A stretch of 64,000 bases of DNA from an uncultured Porphyromonadaceae bacterium. Lineage in GTDB: Bacteria; Bacteroidota; Bacteroidia; Bacteroidales; Muribaculaceae. How positions within the stretch are numbered: the stretch's first letter is position 1; every line of letters begins with the position of its first letter. Shown one piece after another: positions 15,150 to 24,702 of the stretch. A program made the translations under genes and the position numbers. The DNA is taken from the NCBI GenBank assembly GCA_902491625.1, contig CABUIO010000009.1, positions 7,273 through 71,272 of the forward strand, in the 5' to 3' direction. The notes beneath the pieces were generated by a model. It saw only the letters and a program-made list of their open reading frames with translations. It was not told where the DNA came from and searched no databases.

Positions 15150-18100
15150 TCAGGGGGCGGCGACGGCGAGCTTCTTGGCTACAACGGTTTCGCCACCTTT
15201 GCCGTCGGTCACGGTGCAGCGGTAGATATATATGCCGCGTGCCACACGTGCTCCGCCTCGGTCGGTAAGATCCCAGCGTGCCTGCATAGGTGTGGCGGGA
15301 TTGCCGCTGTCGACCGCCTGAGCATCCCAGATCATACGTCCTGAGAGGTCGTAGACTCCGATATGGCAGTGCGTTCCTTCAAGCGGCAGATCGGGCGCGA
15401 CGTAGAAGGTCACACCTGCGGTAGCTGGGCTGGCGTCGGTGTAGACATTGACAGAGGGCTGCATGTCGGATTTCACCTTGAAGTCGAGGGTACGCGAGGT
15501 GTTGTTGCCTGCATTATCCCAGACGGTAAACATCAGCTGATGGTCGCCGTCGTCGAGGGTCGGAATCGTGTACTGCACTTCACCGGCGAGATAGTCGTCG
15601 GGATCGGGGGTGAACTGATCGACAAGATCCTCATAGACGCGGCGTCCGTCGACAATCAGGGTCATCTGTTTGCCGATGCCGCTGCTGCTGATGTTGATGC
15701 CGCTGTCGTCGCGAACCTTAGCAACGAAGAGCGGTGAGCTGTTGACTATGCCTCCGTCGCGGAACATGTAGCTGTTGAGTCCGATGCCGAGTATTTCCGG
15801 ATCGGTCGTGTCCCTGTCTTCAGAATCCTCTGCATAGCCATAGACATAGAACTGCGTAGTGGCGCCGTTGGCCTCGCGGAGGTCGTCGCTGTAGGCATAC
15901 ATGTTGAGGAGCGCCGGAGAATAGTTGTTGTCGATCTCCTCAGGAATTATGACGGTGGCTTCCCAAAGACCGCCCTTGACGGCGAAAGAACCTGTGAAGA
16001 GACGGTTCTTGCGGTCGTTATAGGTCATCACCTTACCGTCGTCCTCGCCTACACTCGGATGTCCGTAGGTAGTGATGGCGCGTTCGGCGTCGAAGACCGT
16101 AGGCACCACGCGTCCGTTGAAGTCGGCAAGCAACGCGCCATCCGCGTCAGTCACGCGGCCTTTGACCTTCACCTTGCTGCGTGCGGTTAGCACAGGATAA
16201 TCGCCGGCATCATGTATGTCGGCGAGCGCCACGCCGTCGATCTCGTCAATAGTCACAGAGAGTTCCGGACTAACTACTTTCAGCGCAGGATCGCCCATCA
16301 GAGCGTAGCGGTGGCGGTTGTCGTCGGTCGAGGGATAGTCGTTCAGACCGCCGATATAGATGTCGCCGAGGCGGCGTGCATGACCGTTGGCGTCGCGGCG
16401 GAAGAAATTCTTGCCGATAGCCTCGTTGAACATTCCGTTCTGAGTGATGTAGACCTTGCGGTTGGCGGCGATAAATGCGATCGTGCCCCCCTTGTTGTTG
16501 AGCCACATGATCTCGGCGGCAGAGATGTTGTCGCCGTCGAAACGCATGAACTCACAAGTGGCAGCCAGCATGATCGGCAGCCTCTTGTTGGTCATGGATG
16601 TGACGTCGGTGTATGTGAGCAGATTCTCATGGGTCAGCGATGTGGGGTTGCCGTGGCCGATGAAGTCGATGAAGCCCACGCCGTCGTTGAGGATCTTGAA
16701 CATGCGCTTGCGGGCGTCGGGATATGACTTCGAGGTCGAGGCGGTGCCGAGCGGATACGAGTCGAGATAGAGGCGTTCGTACATGAAATTCTCTCCGTTG
16801 CCCTGTCCCTCCATAGCGGTGATGACCTTCTGAGCCTGACGGAGATGGTCGCCGCCGTCAGCGTCGTCGGCTATCACCATCACCTGGTTGCGCCAGCTGC
16901 CGAGGTCGGAGCTTTCAACGTAGTTGATAAGCTTGTCGACTGCCTGTGTAGCCTCTGAAGCGTTTTTCACAGGCATACGCCCCACGGCCACACGCACCTT
17001 GGCAGTGCCCATGGCGAGACGCTCGCAGTCGTCGAGCATACCGATGAAATTGTCGGAACAGAAAGAGGATGTCTCGCTGCTGCTGTTGACCGACTGCCAG
17101 ATCGGAAGCCGGGGATAGCCGGCATTCTTCACCGTGGCGGTAAGCTGCCGGTTGTCGTAGGTGGCACGTCCCATCAGCAGACAATATTTTATCTTTTCAG
17201 GATCGCGGTCATACCACATTTTCAGAAGTTTACGAAATGCGCTCGCGTCGGGGCTGCCCGACGAGAACTCGTTGTAAACATCCTCAGGCTTCAGCACGAC
17301 CACATCCATGCCGTCGTCGTCGCTGTGCCTCTGCGCGATACGTAGCGCCTGATTCTGAAACTGTTCGGGAGAGATTATGACCATATCGGGTGTTTCAAGC
17401 GCGTGAAGATCCTGATTGCGCACCTGCACGGAGCCGGAGACCTCATCGGTCACTCCGGCGGGAGTGAATGCTATGTATTTGCGCGCGCCGGGAAAGGCGT
17501 TGAATTGCAGGGAGCCGTCGCTGCCGGGCGTCACGTTGATGCGTCGCGGAGCAGCCGCGTCGGTCACGTCCCAGAGCTGCGTCGTGGCGTCGCCACCGGT
17601 GATGCGCAGCGTCTCGCCGCTGTTGCGCGAAGCATAGGAAAACGCAATCTCGTCGTTGGCGAAATGGAGCGAACGCGTGTATGTCACCTTTATAAAGTCC
17701 AGACGCGACATGTAGACCACCTGAGCGCCGGAGGGGGTGTAAGCAATCTCAATATCGAGTTTCTCGGAATTATCAAGGGGTGTGATCGTAGTCTTCAGGG
17801 AGTCGAGGACACTGTGCACCTCGCTGTAGCTTCCTCTCAGTCCGCTGATATTCACGTCGCCGGCATGTGCTCCGTTGGCTGTGACAGAATAGACATTGGT
17901 GCCTCCGGCACTTTTGGCGGCCATCCTCACTGTAAGTTCCACCGGCGTCTCGGCCTTGCGCCCCGGCATTTCAAGACTGAAATTCTGCTTGGTAACGGAG
18001 CGGAAATCCTCACCGAGGAGAATACGTCCCGAGGGGCCTGCGGCCTCAAGCTCGCGCTCATGAACGACCATGACAGGCACGGCGTCAATGATGTCGCCGG

Positions 18101-18602
18101 AAACCGTGCCGGAAGGCTCAATGGCTTCCGGCGTCGTCTTATCGGTCTCTCTGTCGGAAAGATAGTAATAGCTCGCCGTGCTGAAATAGTTCTGTTCGTG
18201 AGAGAGTTGCCCTTTATCGTCGATATATTCGGCCACAGTGCCGACACCATAGAACACGATTCCGCCGTCCGAGAGCCTCACGACCGGCTGCATGGGCAGG
18301 TCGTCGGGCTGCGCGGCGGTGAGCGCCGAGCTGATGATGTTGCCGCCGTAGCCGTAGACATTGACCTTGGAGGCATCCTTGAAGCCCATGCTCTTGAGCT
18401 GCGAGGCTGAGACACGATGCATTCCGGTGCCGGAGACACGCACCTTCACCCAGCGGCCTGACGACAGAGCCGACGACGAAGCATAGTGCGAGCGGTCAAG
18501 AGCGACGGAAGAAGCGACACACACGACTGCGAGAGCCACGGCCATGACAACCGGCCGTAACGCTGCGGAGAAATTATATTGTAGACTTTTGATTGATCTC
18601 AT
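15150..18602 (-). CDS. porU: Type IX secretion sortase PorU
   Basis: 1150 residues. PorU is the surface protease/transpeptidase that removes the C-terminal sorting domain of type IX cargo and attaches it to anionic lipopolysaccharide. The signal peptide is followed by the hallmark N-terminus GRWVKVRVSGTGMHRVS near residue 48. The C25 (gingipain-fold) catalytic domain has its histidine in FIGHGNPTSL near 650 and its cysteine in LAATCEFMRF near 682. Ig-like and FlgD-like domains close the protein (GARVARGIYIYRC). The length matches the family. The promoter lies just upstream on the minus strand. porV is about 16 kb away, also on the minus strand. Confidence 0.92.
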   Translation of the reverse strand: MRSIKSLQYNFSAALRPVVMAVALAVVCVASSVALDRSHYASSSALSSGRWVKVRVSGTGMHRVSASQLKSMGFKDASKVNVYGYGGNIISSALTAAQPDDLPMQPVVRLSDGGIVFYGVGTVAEYIDDKGQLSHEQNYFSTASYYYLSDRETDKTTPEAIEPSGTVSGDIIDAVPVMVVHERELEAAGPSGRILLGEDFRSVTKQNFSLEMPGRKAETPVELTVRMAAKSAGGTNVYSVTANGAHAGDVNISGLRGSYSEVHSVLDSLKTTITPLDNSEKLDIEIAYTPSGAQVVYMSRLDFIKVTYTRSLHFANDEIAFSYASRNSGETLRITGGDATTQLWDVTDAAAPRRINVTPGSDGSLQFNAFPGARKYIAFTPAGVTDEVSGSVQVRNQDLHALETPDMVIISPEQFQNQALRIAQRHSDDDGMDVVVLKPEDVYNEFSSGSPDASAFRKLLKMWYDRDPEKIKYCLLMGRATYDNRQLTATVKNAGYPRLPIWQSVNSSSETSSFCSDNFIGMLDDCERLAMGTAKVRVAVGRMPVKNASEATQAVDKLINYVESSDLGSWRNQVMVIADDADGGDHLRQAQKVITAMEGQGNGENFMYERLYLDSYPLGTASTSKSYPDARKRMFKILNDGVGFIDFIGHGNPTSLTHENLLTYTDVTSMTNKRLPIMLAATCEFMRFDGDNISAAEIMWLNNKGGTIAFIAANRKVYITQNGMFNEAIGKNFFRRDANGHARRLGDIYIGGLNDYPSTDDNRHRYALMGDPALKVVSPELSVTIDEIDGVALADIHDAGDYPVLTARSKVKVKGRVTDADGALLADFNGRVVPTVFDAERAITTYGHPSVGEDDGKVMTYNDRKNRLFTGSFAVKGGLWEATVIIPEEIDNNYSPALLNMYAYSDDLREANGATTQFYVYGYAEDSEDRDTTDPEILGIGLNSYMFRDGGIVNSSPLFVAKVRDDSGINISSSGIGKQMTLIVDGRRVYEDLVDQFTPDPDDYLAGEVQYTIPTLDDGDHQLMFTVWDNAGNNTSRTLDFKVKSDMQPSVNVYTDASPATAGVTFYVAPDLPLEGTHCHIGVYDLSGRMIWDAQAVDSGNPATPMQARWDLTDRGGARVARGIYIYRCTVTDGKGGETVVAKKLAVAAP

Positions 18603-18612
18603 AGCTGGACTG

Positions 18613-18620
18613 CAAAGATA
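18613..18620 (-). promoter_or_regulatory. porU -7 box with a very short leader
   Basis: TATCTTTG on the minus strand, ten bases before the ATG at 18602. The -33 element is weak. Transcription from here would leave a leader of only a few bases. Confidence 0.55.
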
Positions 18621-18737
18621 GTCTTTGCCTTTAATAAAAACGAATCAATTCCTCTAATTATTGTTAATCTGCCCCAGCGCGGATGGAGAATGTTGAAAAA
18701 ACAGACACACAGCATTATCCGTGTCCGATTTTTTTGC

Positions 18738-18745
18738 TATCTTCG
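18738..18745 (+). promoter_or_regulatory. -7 box of the GYF_2 operon
   Basis: TATCTTCG, a one-mismatch match to TAnnTTTG, 19 bases before the ATG at 18765. It sits back to back with the porU promoter in a 162-base divergent region. Confidence 0.4.
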
Positions 18746-18764
18746 CGAACAAATCGCATCTGCA

Positions 18765-19811
18765 ATGGAAAAGAAGGAATATTACATCGCTGACAACAAT
18801 ATGCAGAAGGGTCCGTTCTCGCTCGAAGAACTCGGAGAGCAGGGGCTCGAACGCACCACCCGCGTCTATCGCCGCGGCTTCGAAAGTTTCATGAACGCCG
18901 AGGATGTCAAGGAGATAAAGGACTATTATTTCTCCGGCAGACGCCCTGTGCCAAAGCCGATCCCGAAACCTGTGCCCGATGAATCGACCGTGGTAGCCGC
19001 CGGTCCCGCCGACATGGACGCCGTGCGCGAGGCCGCGCGCCGCGAGCGTATGCTCCGCGAACAGTCGGAACGCCATAAGCGCGAGACCGCGAACGTACAG
19101 CCCGCTACACCGGCCGCTGTGCCTCCCCCTCCTGTCGGGGCTACGGTCGTCGAAGAGGTCGTCGAAGCCAAGGAGTGGTATCTGCGCAACGACGGAGCGC
19201 AGTCAGGTCCTCTCACACTCACAGAACTGAAAGGATGCACACTGCTGCCGCAGACCATCGTATGGCGTGCCGGAATGGCCGACTGGGTGGAAGCTCCCCT
19301 CGTGCCAGAGATCGCGCCTTTCGTGGCGCCCGCGCCCTTCACACCCGCACCGGTTCCCGCGCCGATGCCCGCACAGACTGTCACCACTCCGCCACCGCTC
19401 TCGACGCCGATGGAAAGTCCCGCGGTAGCCGACACTTCCGCGCGCGACGCACACATCTATGGCAATCCTTCCGGTATGCCGATTTTCGGACTTCTCCTAT
19501 CGCTGCTCTTCATCTTCTTCATCATAGTAATGTATTTCGGCACCGATTTCAGCTACAAGATGAGCTTCATGGGCGGATTCTACGAATATCCGGCCGTGAT
19601 GTGCGGCGGAGGCATCCTTATGTCGCTGATATTCGGCATCTCGGGTCTTGTCAACGCAAGCTCGGCAAAGCGCCTGTATTTCAAGGATCAGATCCCCAAG
19701 GCGTGCAAGAAAAGCGGCACGGCCACGGCCTACGGCTGGGCGGCGGTGCTCTTTGCCACGTTCGGAATCATCTCAGGCCTTCTCACACTCTCCTTCCTTG
19801 GAGAAATCTGA
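18765..19811 (+). CDS. Membrane protein with two GYF_2 domains
   Basis: 348 residues. A GYF_2 (DUF4339) domain at the N-terminus (EKKEYYIADNNMQKGPFSLE) and a second near 140 (EWYLRNDGAQSGPLTLTEL) are joined by a charged arginine-rich helix; a proline-rich linker (PAPFTPAPVPAPMPAQ) leads to three or so transmembrane segments after residue 235. GYF_2 domains bind short proline-rich peptides, so this should be an inner-membrane adaptor with its N-terminus in the cytoplasm. I chose the ATG at 18765 over an upstream in-frame start because the GYF domain begins there and the promoter lies between. It is first in an operon with an NlpC/P60 peptidase and another GYF_2 protein. Confidence 0.82.
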   Translation: MEKKEYYIADNNMQKGPFSLEELGEQGLERTTRVYRRGFESFMNAEDVKEIKDYYFSGRRPVPKPIPKPVPDESTVVAAGPADMDAVREAARRERMLREQSERHKRETANVQPATPAAVPPPPVGATVVEEVVEAKEWYLRNDGAQSGPLTLTELKGCTLLPQTIVWRAGMADWVEAPLVPEIAPFVAPAPFTPAPVPAPMPAQTVTTPPPLSTPMESPAVADTSARDAHIYGNPSGMPIFGLLLSLLFIFFIIVMYFGTDFSYKMSFMGGFYEYPAVMCGGGILMSLIFGISGLVNASSAKRLYFKDQIPKACKKSGTATAYGWAAVLFATFGIISGLLTLSFLGEI

Positions 19812-19822
19812 CATTTACCGAA

Positions 19823-20767
19823 ATGAAAAGGATCCTCACCATTCTGCTCCTGTTTGCGGCAGCAGTCTCTGCGGCTGCACTCGAACCTTACGCAGTCGTC
19901 ACCGTGCCGGTGGCCAATCTGCGCGAGGAACCGCGCCACGGCGCCGAGCTTATGTCGCAGGGCGTCATGGGCACTCCCATGACGGTAAGATCCCGCACCG
20001 GCGAATGGCTCGCGGTCACTCTCCCCGACGGCTACGACGGCTACATGATCGCCAATTCCGTAGCGCTGATGGATTCCGCGGCGTTCGACCGCTGGCGCAC
20101 TTCCCCACGCGCTTGCATCGATGTCCGCGACACCGGGATGCGCCTCTCCCCTTCCGCTGACGCGCCGGTGGTCTCTCCCCTCCAGCTCGATGACATCGTG
20201 GCCGTAAGCGACACTGTCGAGGGCGGCAAGTGGCTTCATGTCGCGCTCCCCGACGGCCGCGAGGGCTATCTTCCCTCTGCCGACGCCGGAGAGTTCCGAC
20301 CCTTCGGCTCCGGCGCTCCGGCCGACGTCCGCGCCGCCTCCATCATACGCCGCGGCAAGGAGATCTTAGGGCAGGAATACCTCTGGGGCGGAACCTCTAT
20401 AAAAGGCAACGACTGTAGCGGATTCACGCGCGTACTATTCCAGTCCGAGGGCACATATCTGCCGCGCGACGCATGGCAGCAGGCGCTCGCCGGAGAAGCC
20501 GTGACAGCCGACGCGCTCATTCCAGGCGACCTCGTGTTCTTCTCCAACGCCAAGGGAAGGGTCAACCATGTCGGCATCTACATCGGCGACGGACTGATGA
20601 TGCACTGCTCCGGCAGAGTGCGCATCGACCGCCTCTTCGGCGACGATTCCGACGGCTTCCCGCGCTATCCCGGCCGGCCGTCGGCCTTCCGGCGCGTGCT
20701 CTCAGGTGCGCCGCTTGAAAGCGACACGAAGGCCAACACACTCTATTTCACGAATTTCAGTAAATGA
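19823..20767 (+). CDS. Secreted NlpC/P60 peptidoglycan endopeptidase with SH3 domains
   Basis: 314 residues. Signal peptide MKRILTILLLFAAAVSAAAL, then two bacterial SH3-like domains (VTVPVANLREEPRHGAELMS; DTGMRLSPSADAPVVSPLQL), then the NlpC/P60 domain from about 185. The catalytic cysteine is in GNDCSGFTR near 198, with histidines in VNHVGIYIGDG near 249 and MMHCSG near 261. These enzymes cut the gamma-D-Glu to diamino acid bond in muropeptides. The ATG at 19823 begins the signal peptide; the longer frame upstream is the previous gene in another phase. The stop overlaps the next start (ATGA). Confidence 0.9.
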   Translation: MKRILTILLLFAAAVSAAALEPYAVVTVPVANLREEPRHGAELMSQGVMGTPMTVRSRTGEWLAVTLPDGYDGYMIANSVALMDSAAFDRWRTSPRACIDVRDTGMRLSPSADAPVVSPLQLDDIVAVSDTVEGGKWLHVALPDGREGYLPSADAGEFRPFGSGAPADVRAASIIRRGKEILGQEYLWGGTSIKGNDCSGFTRVLFQSEGTYLPRDAWQQALAGEAVTADALIPGDLVFFSNAKGRVNHVGIYIGDGLMMHCSGRVRIDRLFGDDSDGFPRYPGRPSAFRRVLSGAPLESDTKANTLYFTNFSK

Positions 20768-21318
20768 GATATTTTGCAATGATCGACGGAAAACAGGCAG
20801 GGCCTTTCCGTCTTGAAGATATGCCGGCGGCCGGAATCACCCCCGACACCTACGTCTGGGCGAAGGATATGGACGACTGGAAACAGGCGCGCGAAGTCGG
20901 CGACATCTGTCGTTTCTTCCGCAACCGTCTCTATGACAACGCCCATCCGTCGGCGACGCCTATGATCGTGGCCGAGCCGGTGCAGGAAGACTATCCGATG
21001 GATGATGTTCCCATGCGTTTCCGCCGACAGATTGAGAAAGCGGATCCCGACGACGTGGATTTCGCAAGTTTCTCGCAGAAGCCCGACCTCACGCGGCAAC
21101 CCTCGACATGGTGGCCCTTCCCGATGTTTTTCTCCCTCTTTTTCTTCCTGCCGCTTGGCATCCTCGCCATATCGCAGGCCTTCAAGTCGCGCAAGGCATG
21201 GAAGGAGGGCAACCCCGAGGCCGCATACGAATATGCCCGCCGCGGCAAGATGGCGGCAGGCATGAGCTTTTCTTTCGGCCTGATCGTGATCGCGGCCTTT
21301 ATTCCGTTATTATTTTGA
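20764..21318 (+). CDS. GYF_2 / CD225-like small membrane protein
   Basis: 184 residues. The N-terminal GYF_2 domain (MRYFAMIDGKQAGPFRLED, then TYVWAKDMDDWKQARE) is followed by a disordered linker. Two hydrophobic segments come next, around WWPFPMFFSLFFFLPLGILA and MSFSFGLIVIAAFIPLLF, separated by QAFKSRKAWKEGNPEAAYEY, the pattern of CD225/dispanin-type proteins. It overlaps the NlpC/P60 gene by 4 bases. Together with the first gene it brackets the peptidase, which suggests a membrane scaffold for a cell-wall process, but this is inference. Confidence 0.8.
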   Translation: MRYFAMIDGKQAGPFRLEDMPAAGITPDTYVWAKDMDDWKQAREVGDICRFFRNRLYDNAHPSATPMIVAEPVQEDYPMDDVPMRFRRQIEKADPDDVDFASFSQKPDLTRQPSTWWPFPMFFSLFFFLPLGILAISQAFKSRKAWKEGNPEAAYEYARRGKMAAGMSFSFGLIVIAAFIPLLF

Positions 21319-21321
21319 TTT

Positions 21322-22536
21322 TCAGAACATCCGCACCACACGTTTGAGGGCGTCGACGAAGATGTCGCACTCCTCCATGGTGTTGTAGGCGGCAAACGAC
21401 GCCCTGACGGTGCCGAGGATACCAAGACGCTCCATCAAGGGCTGAGCGCAGTGATGGCCTGTGCGCACGGCAACGCCGAGCTTGTCGAGCAGCATTCCGA
21501 CGTCGTAGGGATGCACGTCGCGGTAGAGGAAACTGAGCACCGGCGCTTTCCCGGGCGCGGTGCCGAAAAGCCTGATACCTTCGATCTCCTCGGACATGCG
21601 GCTCACGGTGTGATGCAGCAACGCCTCGGTGTGGCTCTCTATGGCGTCCATTCCGGTCTCGGCGATGAAGTCGAGAGCTTTAGGAAACGCGGCGATATCG
21701 ACGAAATCCGGCGTTCCGGCCTCAAACTTGAAGGGGAGGTCGGCAAAAGTCGTTCCATCGAACGAGACATGCTTTATCATCTCGCCTCCACCCTGATACG
21801 GCGGCATCTTCTCCAGCAGCGCCTCGCGGCCGTAGAGCACGCCGACGCCGGTTGGACCGTACATCTTGTGGGAGGAGAAAGCATAGAAATCGCAGTCTAT
21901 GTCGGCGACATCGACGCCGAGATGCGCCACGGCCTGGGCGCCGTCGACAAGTACCGGGACACCGTGGTCATGAGCTATGGAGGTCATCTCCTTCACCGGA
22001 TTGACAGTGCCGAGCACGTTGCTGACATGGCAGAACGCGGCCATGGCGGTGCGCTCGTTGAAAAGACTGCGGTAGCTGTCGAGATCGAGCGATCCGTCGT
22101 CCTTGATGTCGGCCACCCGGATCTTCATTCCCCGGCGTGCGGCAAGGAGCTGCCACGGCACGATGTTGGCGTGATGCTCCATGGCGGTGAGTATGATCTC
22201 GCCACCCTCCGGCATCAGCTGGCCGTAGGAGGAGGCCACGAGGTTGATGGCCTCGGTGGTGCCACGCGTGAAGATCACCTCGCGGTCAGACGCGGCATTG
22301 ATATATCGTGCCAGACGGCGGCGCGTCAGCTCCATCTGCTCGGTGGCTTCCTGCGAGAGCGTGTGCACGCCGCGGTGGACGTTGGCCTTGTGGTGCTCGT
22401 AGCTGTCCACGATCGCGTCAACGACGGCGGCCGGCGTCTGCGACGTAGCGGCGTTGTCAAGATAGACAAGTCGACGCCCTTCGACCTGACGGTCAAGTAT
22501 CGGAAACTGCGAGCGTATTTTCTCTACATCATACAT
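21322..22536 (-). CDS. sufS: Cysteine desulfurase SufS
   Basis: 404 residues. A PLP enzyme that takes sulfur from cysteine for Fe-S cluster assembly. The PLP lysine is in FSSHKMYGPTGVGVLYG near 222 and the persulfide cysteine in RTGHHCAQPLM near 363, as in group II (SufS) desulfurases. It is the last gene of sufC-sufD-sufS, 7 bases after sufD. No SufE/SufU partner is seen nearby. Its 3' end almost meets the plus-strand GYF_2 operon at 21318. Confidence 0.94.
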   Translation of the reverse strand: MYDVEKIRSQFPILDRQVEGRRLVYLDNAATSQTPAAVVDAIVDSYEHHKANVHRGVHTLSQEATEQMELTRRRLARYINAASDREVIFTRGTTEAINLVASSYGQLMPEGGEIILTAMEHHANIVPWQLLAARRGMKIRVADIKDDGSLDLDSYRSLFNERTAMAAFCHVSNVLGTVNPVKEMTSIAHDHGVPVLVDGAQAVAHLGVDVADIDCDFYAFSSHKMYGPTGVGVLYGREALLEKMPPYQGGGEMIKHVSFDGTTFADLPFKFEAGTPDFVDIAAFPKALDFIAETGMDAIESHTEALLHHTVSRMSEEIEGIRLFGTAPGKAPVLSFLYRDVHPYDVGMLLDKLGVAVRTGHHCAQPLMERLGILGTVRASFAAYNTMEECDIFVDALKRVVRMF

Positions 22537-22543
22537 ATTTAAT

Positions 22544-23896
22544 TTAACAAAGCTCTAAGTTCTGGCAGGCAGCGCAGTCAGCCGTCATCTCGGCTGACGA
22601 GAAACGCATCTCGACAAGGTGCGTCAGGCGGTCGCGCAGAGGCTCCAGACGCACACCCTTGATGACGTCGGCCATGAATGCCTGTTTGAGAAGTTTCTCG
22701 GCAAGTTCCCGGGTGAGGCCGCGGGTCTGCATATAGAAAATCTCCTTTTCGTCAAACTGACCGATCGCGGTGCCGTGGCTGCACTTCACGTCGTCGTTGT
22801 AGATCTCAAGCTGAGGCTTGGAGAACATGCGCGCCCGATCGCTGCCAACGACATTGCGGTTGGCCTGATAAGCCTCGGTCTTCACGGCGCCGGGAGCCAC
22901 GTAGATGCGTCCGCAGAACGCGCCGCGGGCGTCGCCGTCGACGATGTATTTGAACAGTTCGTTGCTGTGGCAGCGAGGCTTGAGATGGCGGATGAGGCTG
23001 TAGGTGTCCAGACGGCGGTCGGCGTCTTCGACACCCATGCCCAAAAGCTGCAGACCGCAATCCTCGCCGTTCATGCTCACGTAGTATTCGTTGCGTGTCG
23101 TTCCGTTGTTGAGCGTGATGCCGTCAACGAGCAGATCGGCGCCCTCCTCCATCGAGGCGTAGAGCGACCACAGACGCGTGGTGCGAGGCGACGATTCCTC
23201 AAGGTCGTAGTAGTCCAGACGCGAGCGGCGACCGCAGACAAGCTCTACGGTAGTAAGGGCGAGATAGTCCTTCTCGCGGTTCTGCGTGTGATCGCATACG
23301 AGCACCTTCGCCTCTGCATCCTCGCCGAGCACCACGAGGATGCGCCTCGGAGCCATCAGAGGCATCTCGCTCTGCAATATGTTGACAAGCTGCAGGGGCT
23401 TCTCAACCTTAACGCCGTCGGGCACGTAGAGCACGAAGCCGTCCTGCGCCAGCATAGTGTTGAGCGCCACGAGCGGATTGTGCATTTCAGCCACGCTGCC
23501 GTAGTAGCGGCCAAGTTCCGGACGCGAGCGCAACACCTCGCGCAACGATCCGCAGACCACACCCTCGGGCAGCTGCCGCGCGGCGATGTCCGTAGCGGCG
23601 AAGCCGTCGTTAAGCAGAAAATAGAGCGCTGTGGTCATGTTCGGAACACGGCACGAAAAGCTCTCCGCCGGATTGACCGGCATCGCCACACGTCCGGGAT
23701 TGAGCGCATAGTCGGGCGCAAGGAGCGCGCCAAGGTCGGTATGCTCGTAGTTCTCGGATCCGGCGGCGGGGAGCTTTGCATCTTTAAGCAGCGCACACGC
23801 TTTCGGACGCAATTCGTTCATCGCCGGCGCCGAGCCGCGGTCGAACGTCTCGCGGTGGCTCTCGTATAAGTCGATGTATTGTTGAAGCGGATTCAT
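22544..23896 (-). CDS. sufD: Fe-S cluster assembly protein SufD
   Basis: 450 residues. Scaffold component that works in a SufBCD complex. The right-handed beta-helix core includes RILVVLGEDAEAKVLVCDHT near 190 and the C-terminal family region FSKPQLEIYNDDVKCSHGTA near 365, with the QFDEKEIFYMQTRGL segment following. Its ATG overlaps the sufC stop (ATGA). SufD and SufB are related, but the length and the lack of the long SufB N-terminus favour SufD. Confidence 0.9.
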   Translation of the reverse strand: MNPLQQYIDLYESHRETFDRGSAPAMNELRPKACALLKDAKLPAAGSENYEHTDLGALLAPDYALNPGRVAMPVNPAESFSCRVPNMTTALYFLLNDGFAATDIAARQLPEGVVCGSLREVLRSRPELGRYYGSVAEMHNPLVALNTMLAQDGFVLYVPDGVKVEKPLQLVNILQSEMPLMAPRRILVVLGEDAEAKVLVCDHTQNREKDYLALTTVELVCGRRSRLDYYDLEESSPRTTRLWSLYASMEEGADLLVDGITLNNGTTRNEYYVSMNGEDCGLQLLGMGVEDADRRLDTYSLIRHLKPRCHSNELFKYIVDGDARGAFCGRIYVAPGAVKTEAYQANRNVVGSDRARMFSKPQLEIYNDDVKCSHGTAIGQFDEKEIFYMQTRGLTRELAEKLLKQAFMADVIKGVRLEPLRDRLTHLVEMRFSSAEMTADCAACQNLELC

Positions 23897-24639
23897 AAGC
23901 CCTCCTTAATCCAATCGTAGCCGCGCTCCTCAAGCTCCAAGGCAAGCTCCGGACCCGCGGTGCGCACGATACGTCCCTTATAGAGGATATGCACGATGTC
24001 GGGCTTGATGTAGTCCAAAAGGCGCTGATAGTGGGTGATCACGATGGTGGCGTTATTGTCGCTCTTGAGCTTGTTGACACCCTCGGCCACTATGCGCAGG
24101 GCGTCGATGTCGAGTCCGGAGTCTGTCTCGTCGAGTATCGACAGGCGAGGCTCCAGCATCGCCATCTGGAAAATCTCGTTGCGCTTCTTCTCGCCACCGG
24201 AAAAGCCCTCGTTGACGGAACGCGACGCAAGCTTGTTGTCAAGCTCCACTACGGCACGTTTCTCACGCATCAGACGCAGGAAATCGGTGGCGCTCATCGG
24301 AGGTTCGCCGAGGTATTTACGCTTCTCGTTGATGGCCGCGCGCATGAAATTGACCATCGACACTCCCGGAATCTCCACCGGATACTGGAAACCGAGGAAC
24401 AGTCCCTCGTGGCTGCGCGTCTCCGGAGCCATCGAGAGAAGATCCTTACCGTAGAAACTCACGCTGCCGCCGGTCACGGTATACGCCGGATTGCCGGCAA
24501 GCACCATAGACAGTGTGCTCTTGCCGGAGCCGTTGGGACCCATGATGGCGTGTACCTCGCCGGGATTCACCTCTAAGTTAATGCCGCGCAGAATCTCCTT
24601 GCCGCCTATCTCGGCATGTAAATCGTTTATCTTTAACAT
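23893..24639 (-). CDS. sufC: Fe-S cluster assembly ATPase SufC
   Basis: 248 residues, ABC-type ATPase without membrane segments. Walker A GPNGSGKSTLS near 35, the signature FSGGEKKRNEI near 150, Walker B LSILDETDSGLDID near 172, and the H-loop histidine in IVITHYQRLLDYI. SufC powers SufB-SufD during cluster assembly. It is the first gene of the suf set seen here; sufB, which usually precedes sufC, is not present, and the upstream gene is cvpA. Confidence 0.94.
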   Translation of the reverse strand: MLKINDLHAEIGGKEILRGINLEVNPGEVHAIMGPNGSGKSTLSMVLAGNPAYTVTGGSVSFYGKDLLSMAPETRSHEGLFLGFQYPVEIPGVSMVNFMRAAINEKRKYLGEPPMSATDFLRLMREKRAVVELDNKLASRSVNEGFSGGEKKRNEIFQMAMLEPRLSILDETDSGLDIDALRIVAEGVNKLKSDNNATIVITHYQRLLDYIKPDIVHILYKGRIVRTAGPELALELEERGYDWIKEGL

Positions 24640-24702
24640 CTTGTCGTGTATCTCGTCTATTGTTTGCGCAATAGCGCGTCTATTTCTAAAAACGTATCAG
24701 GC

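Noticed and set aside
14930..15268. Plus-strand frame across the nth-porU gap
   Set aside because: It runs over the palindromes and antisense into porU; it has no domain or start signal.
16212..18410. Long plus-strand frames opposite porU
   Set aside because: High GC gives long antisense frames; porU has complete family motifs on the minus strand and these have none.
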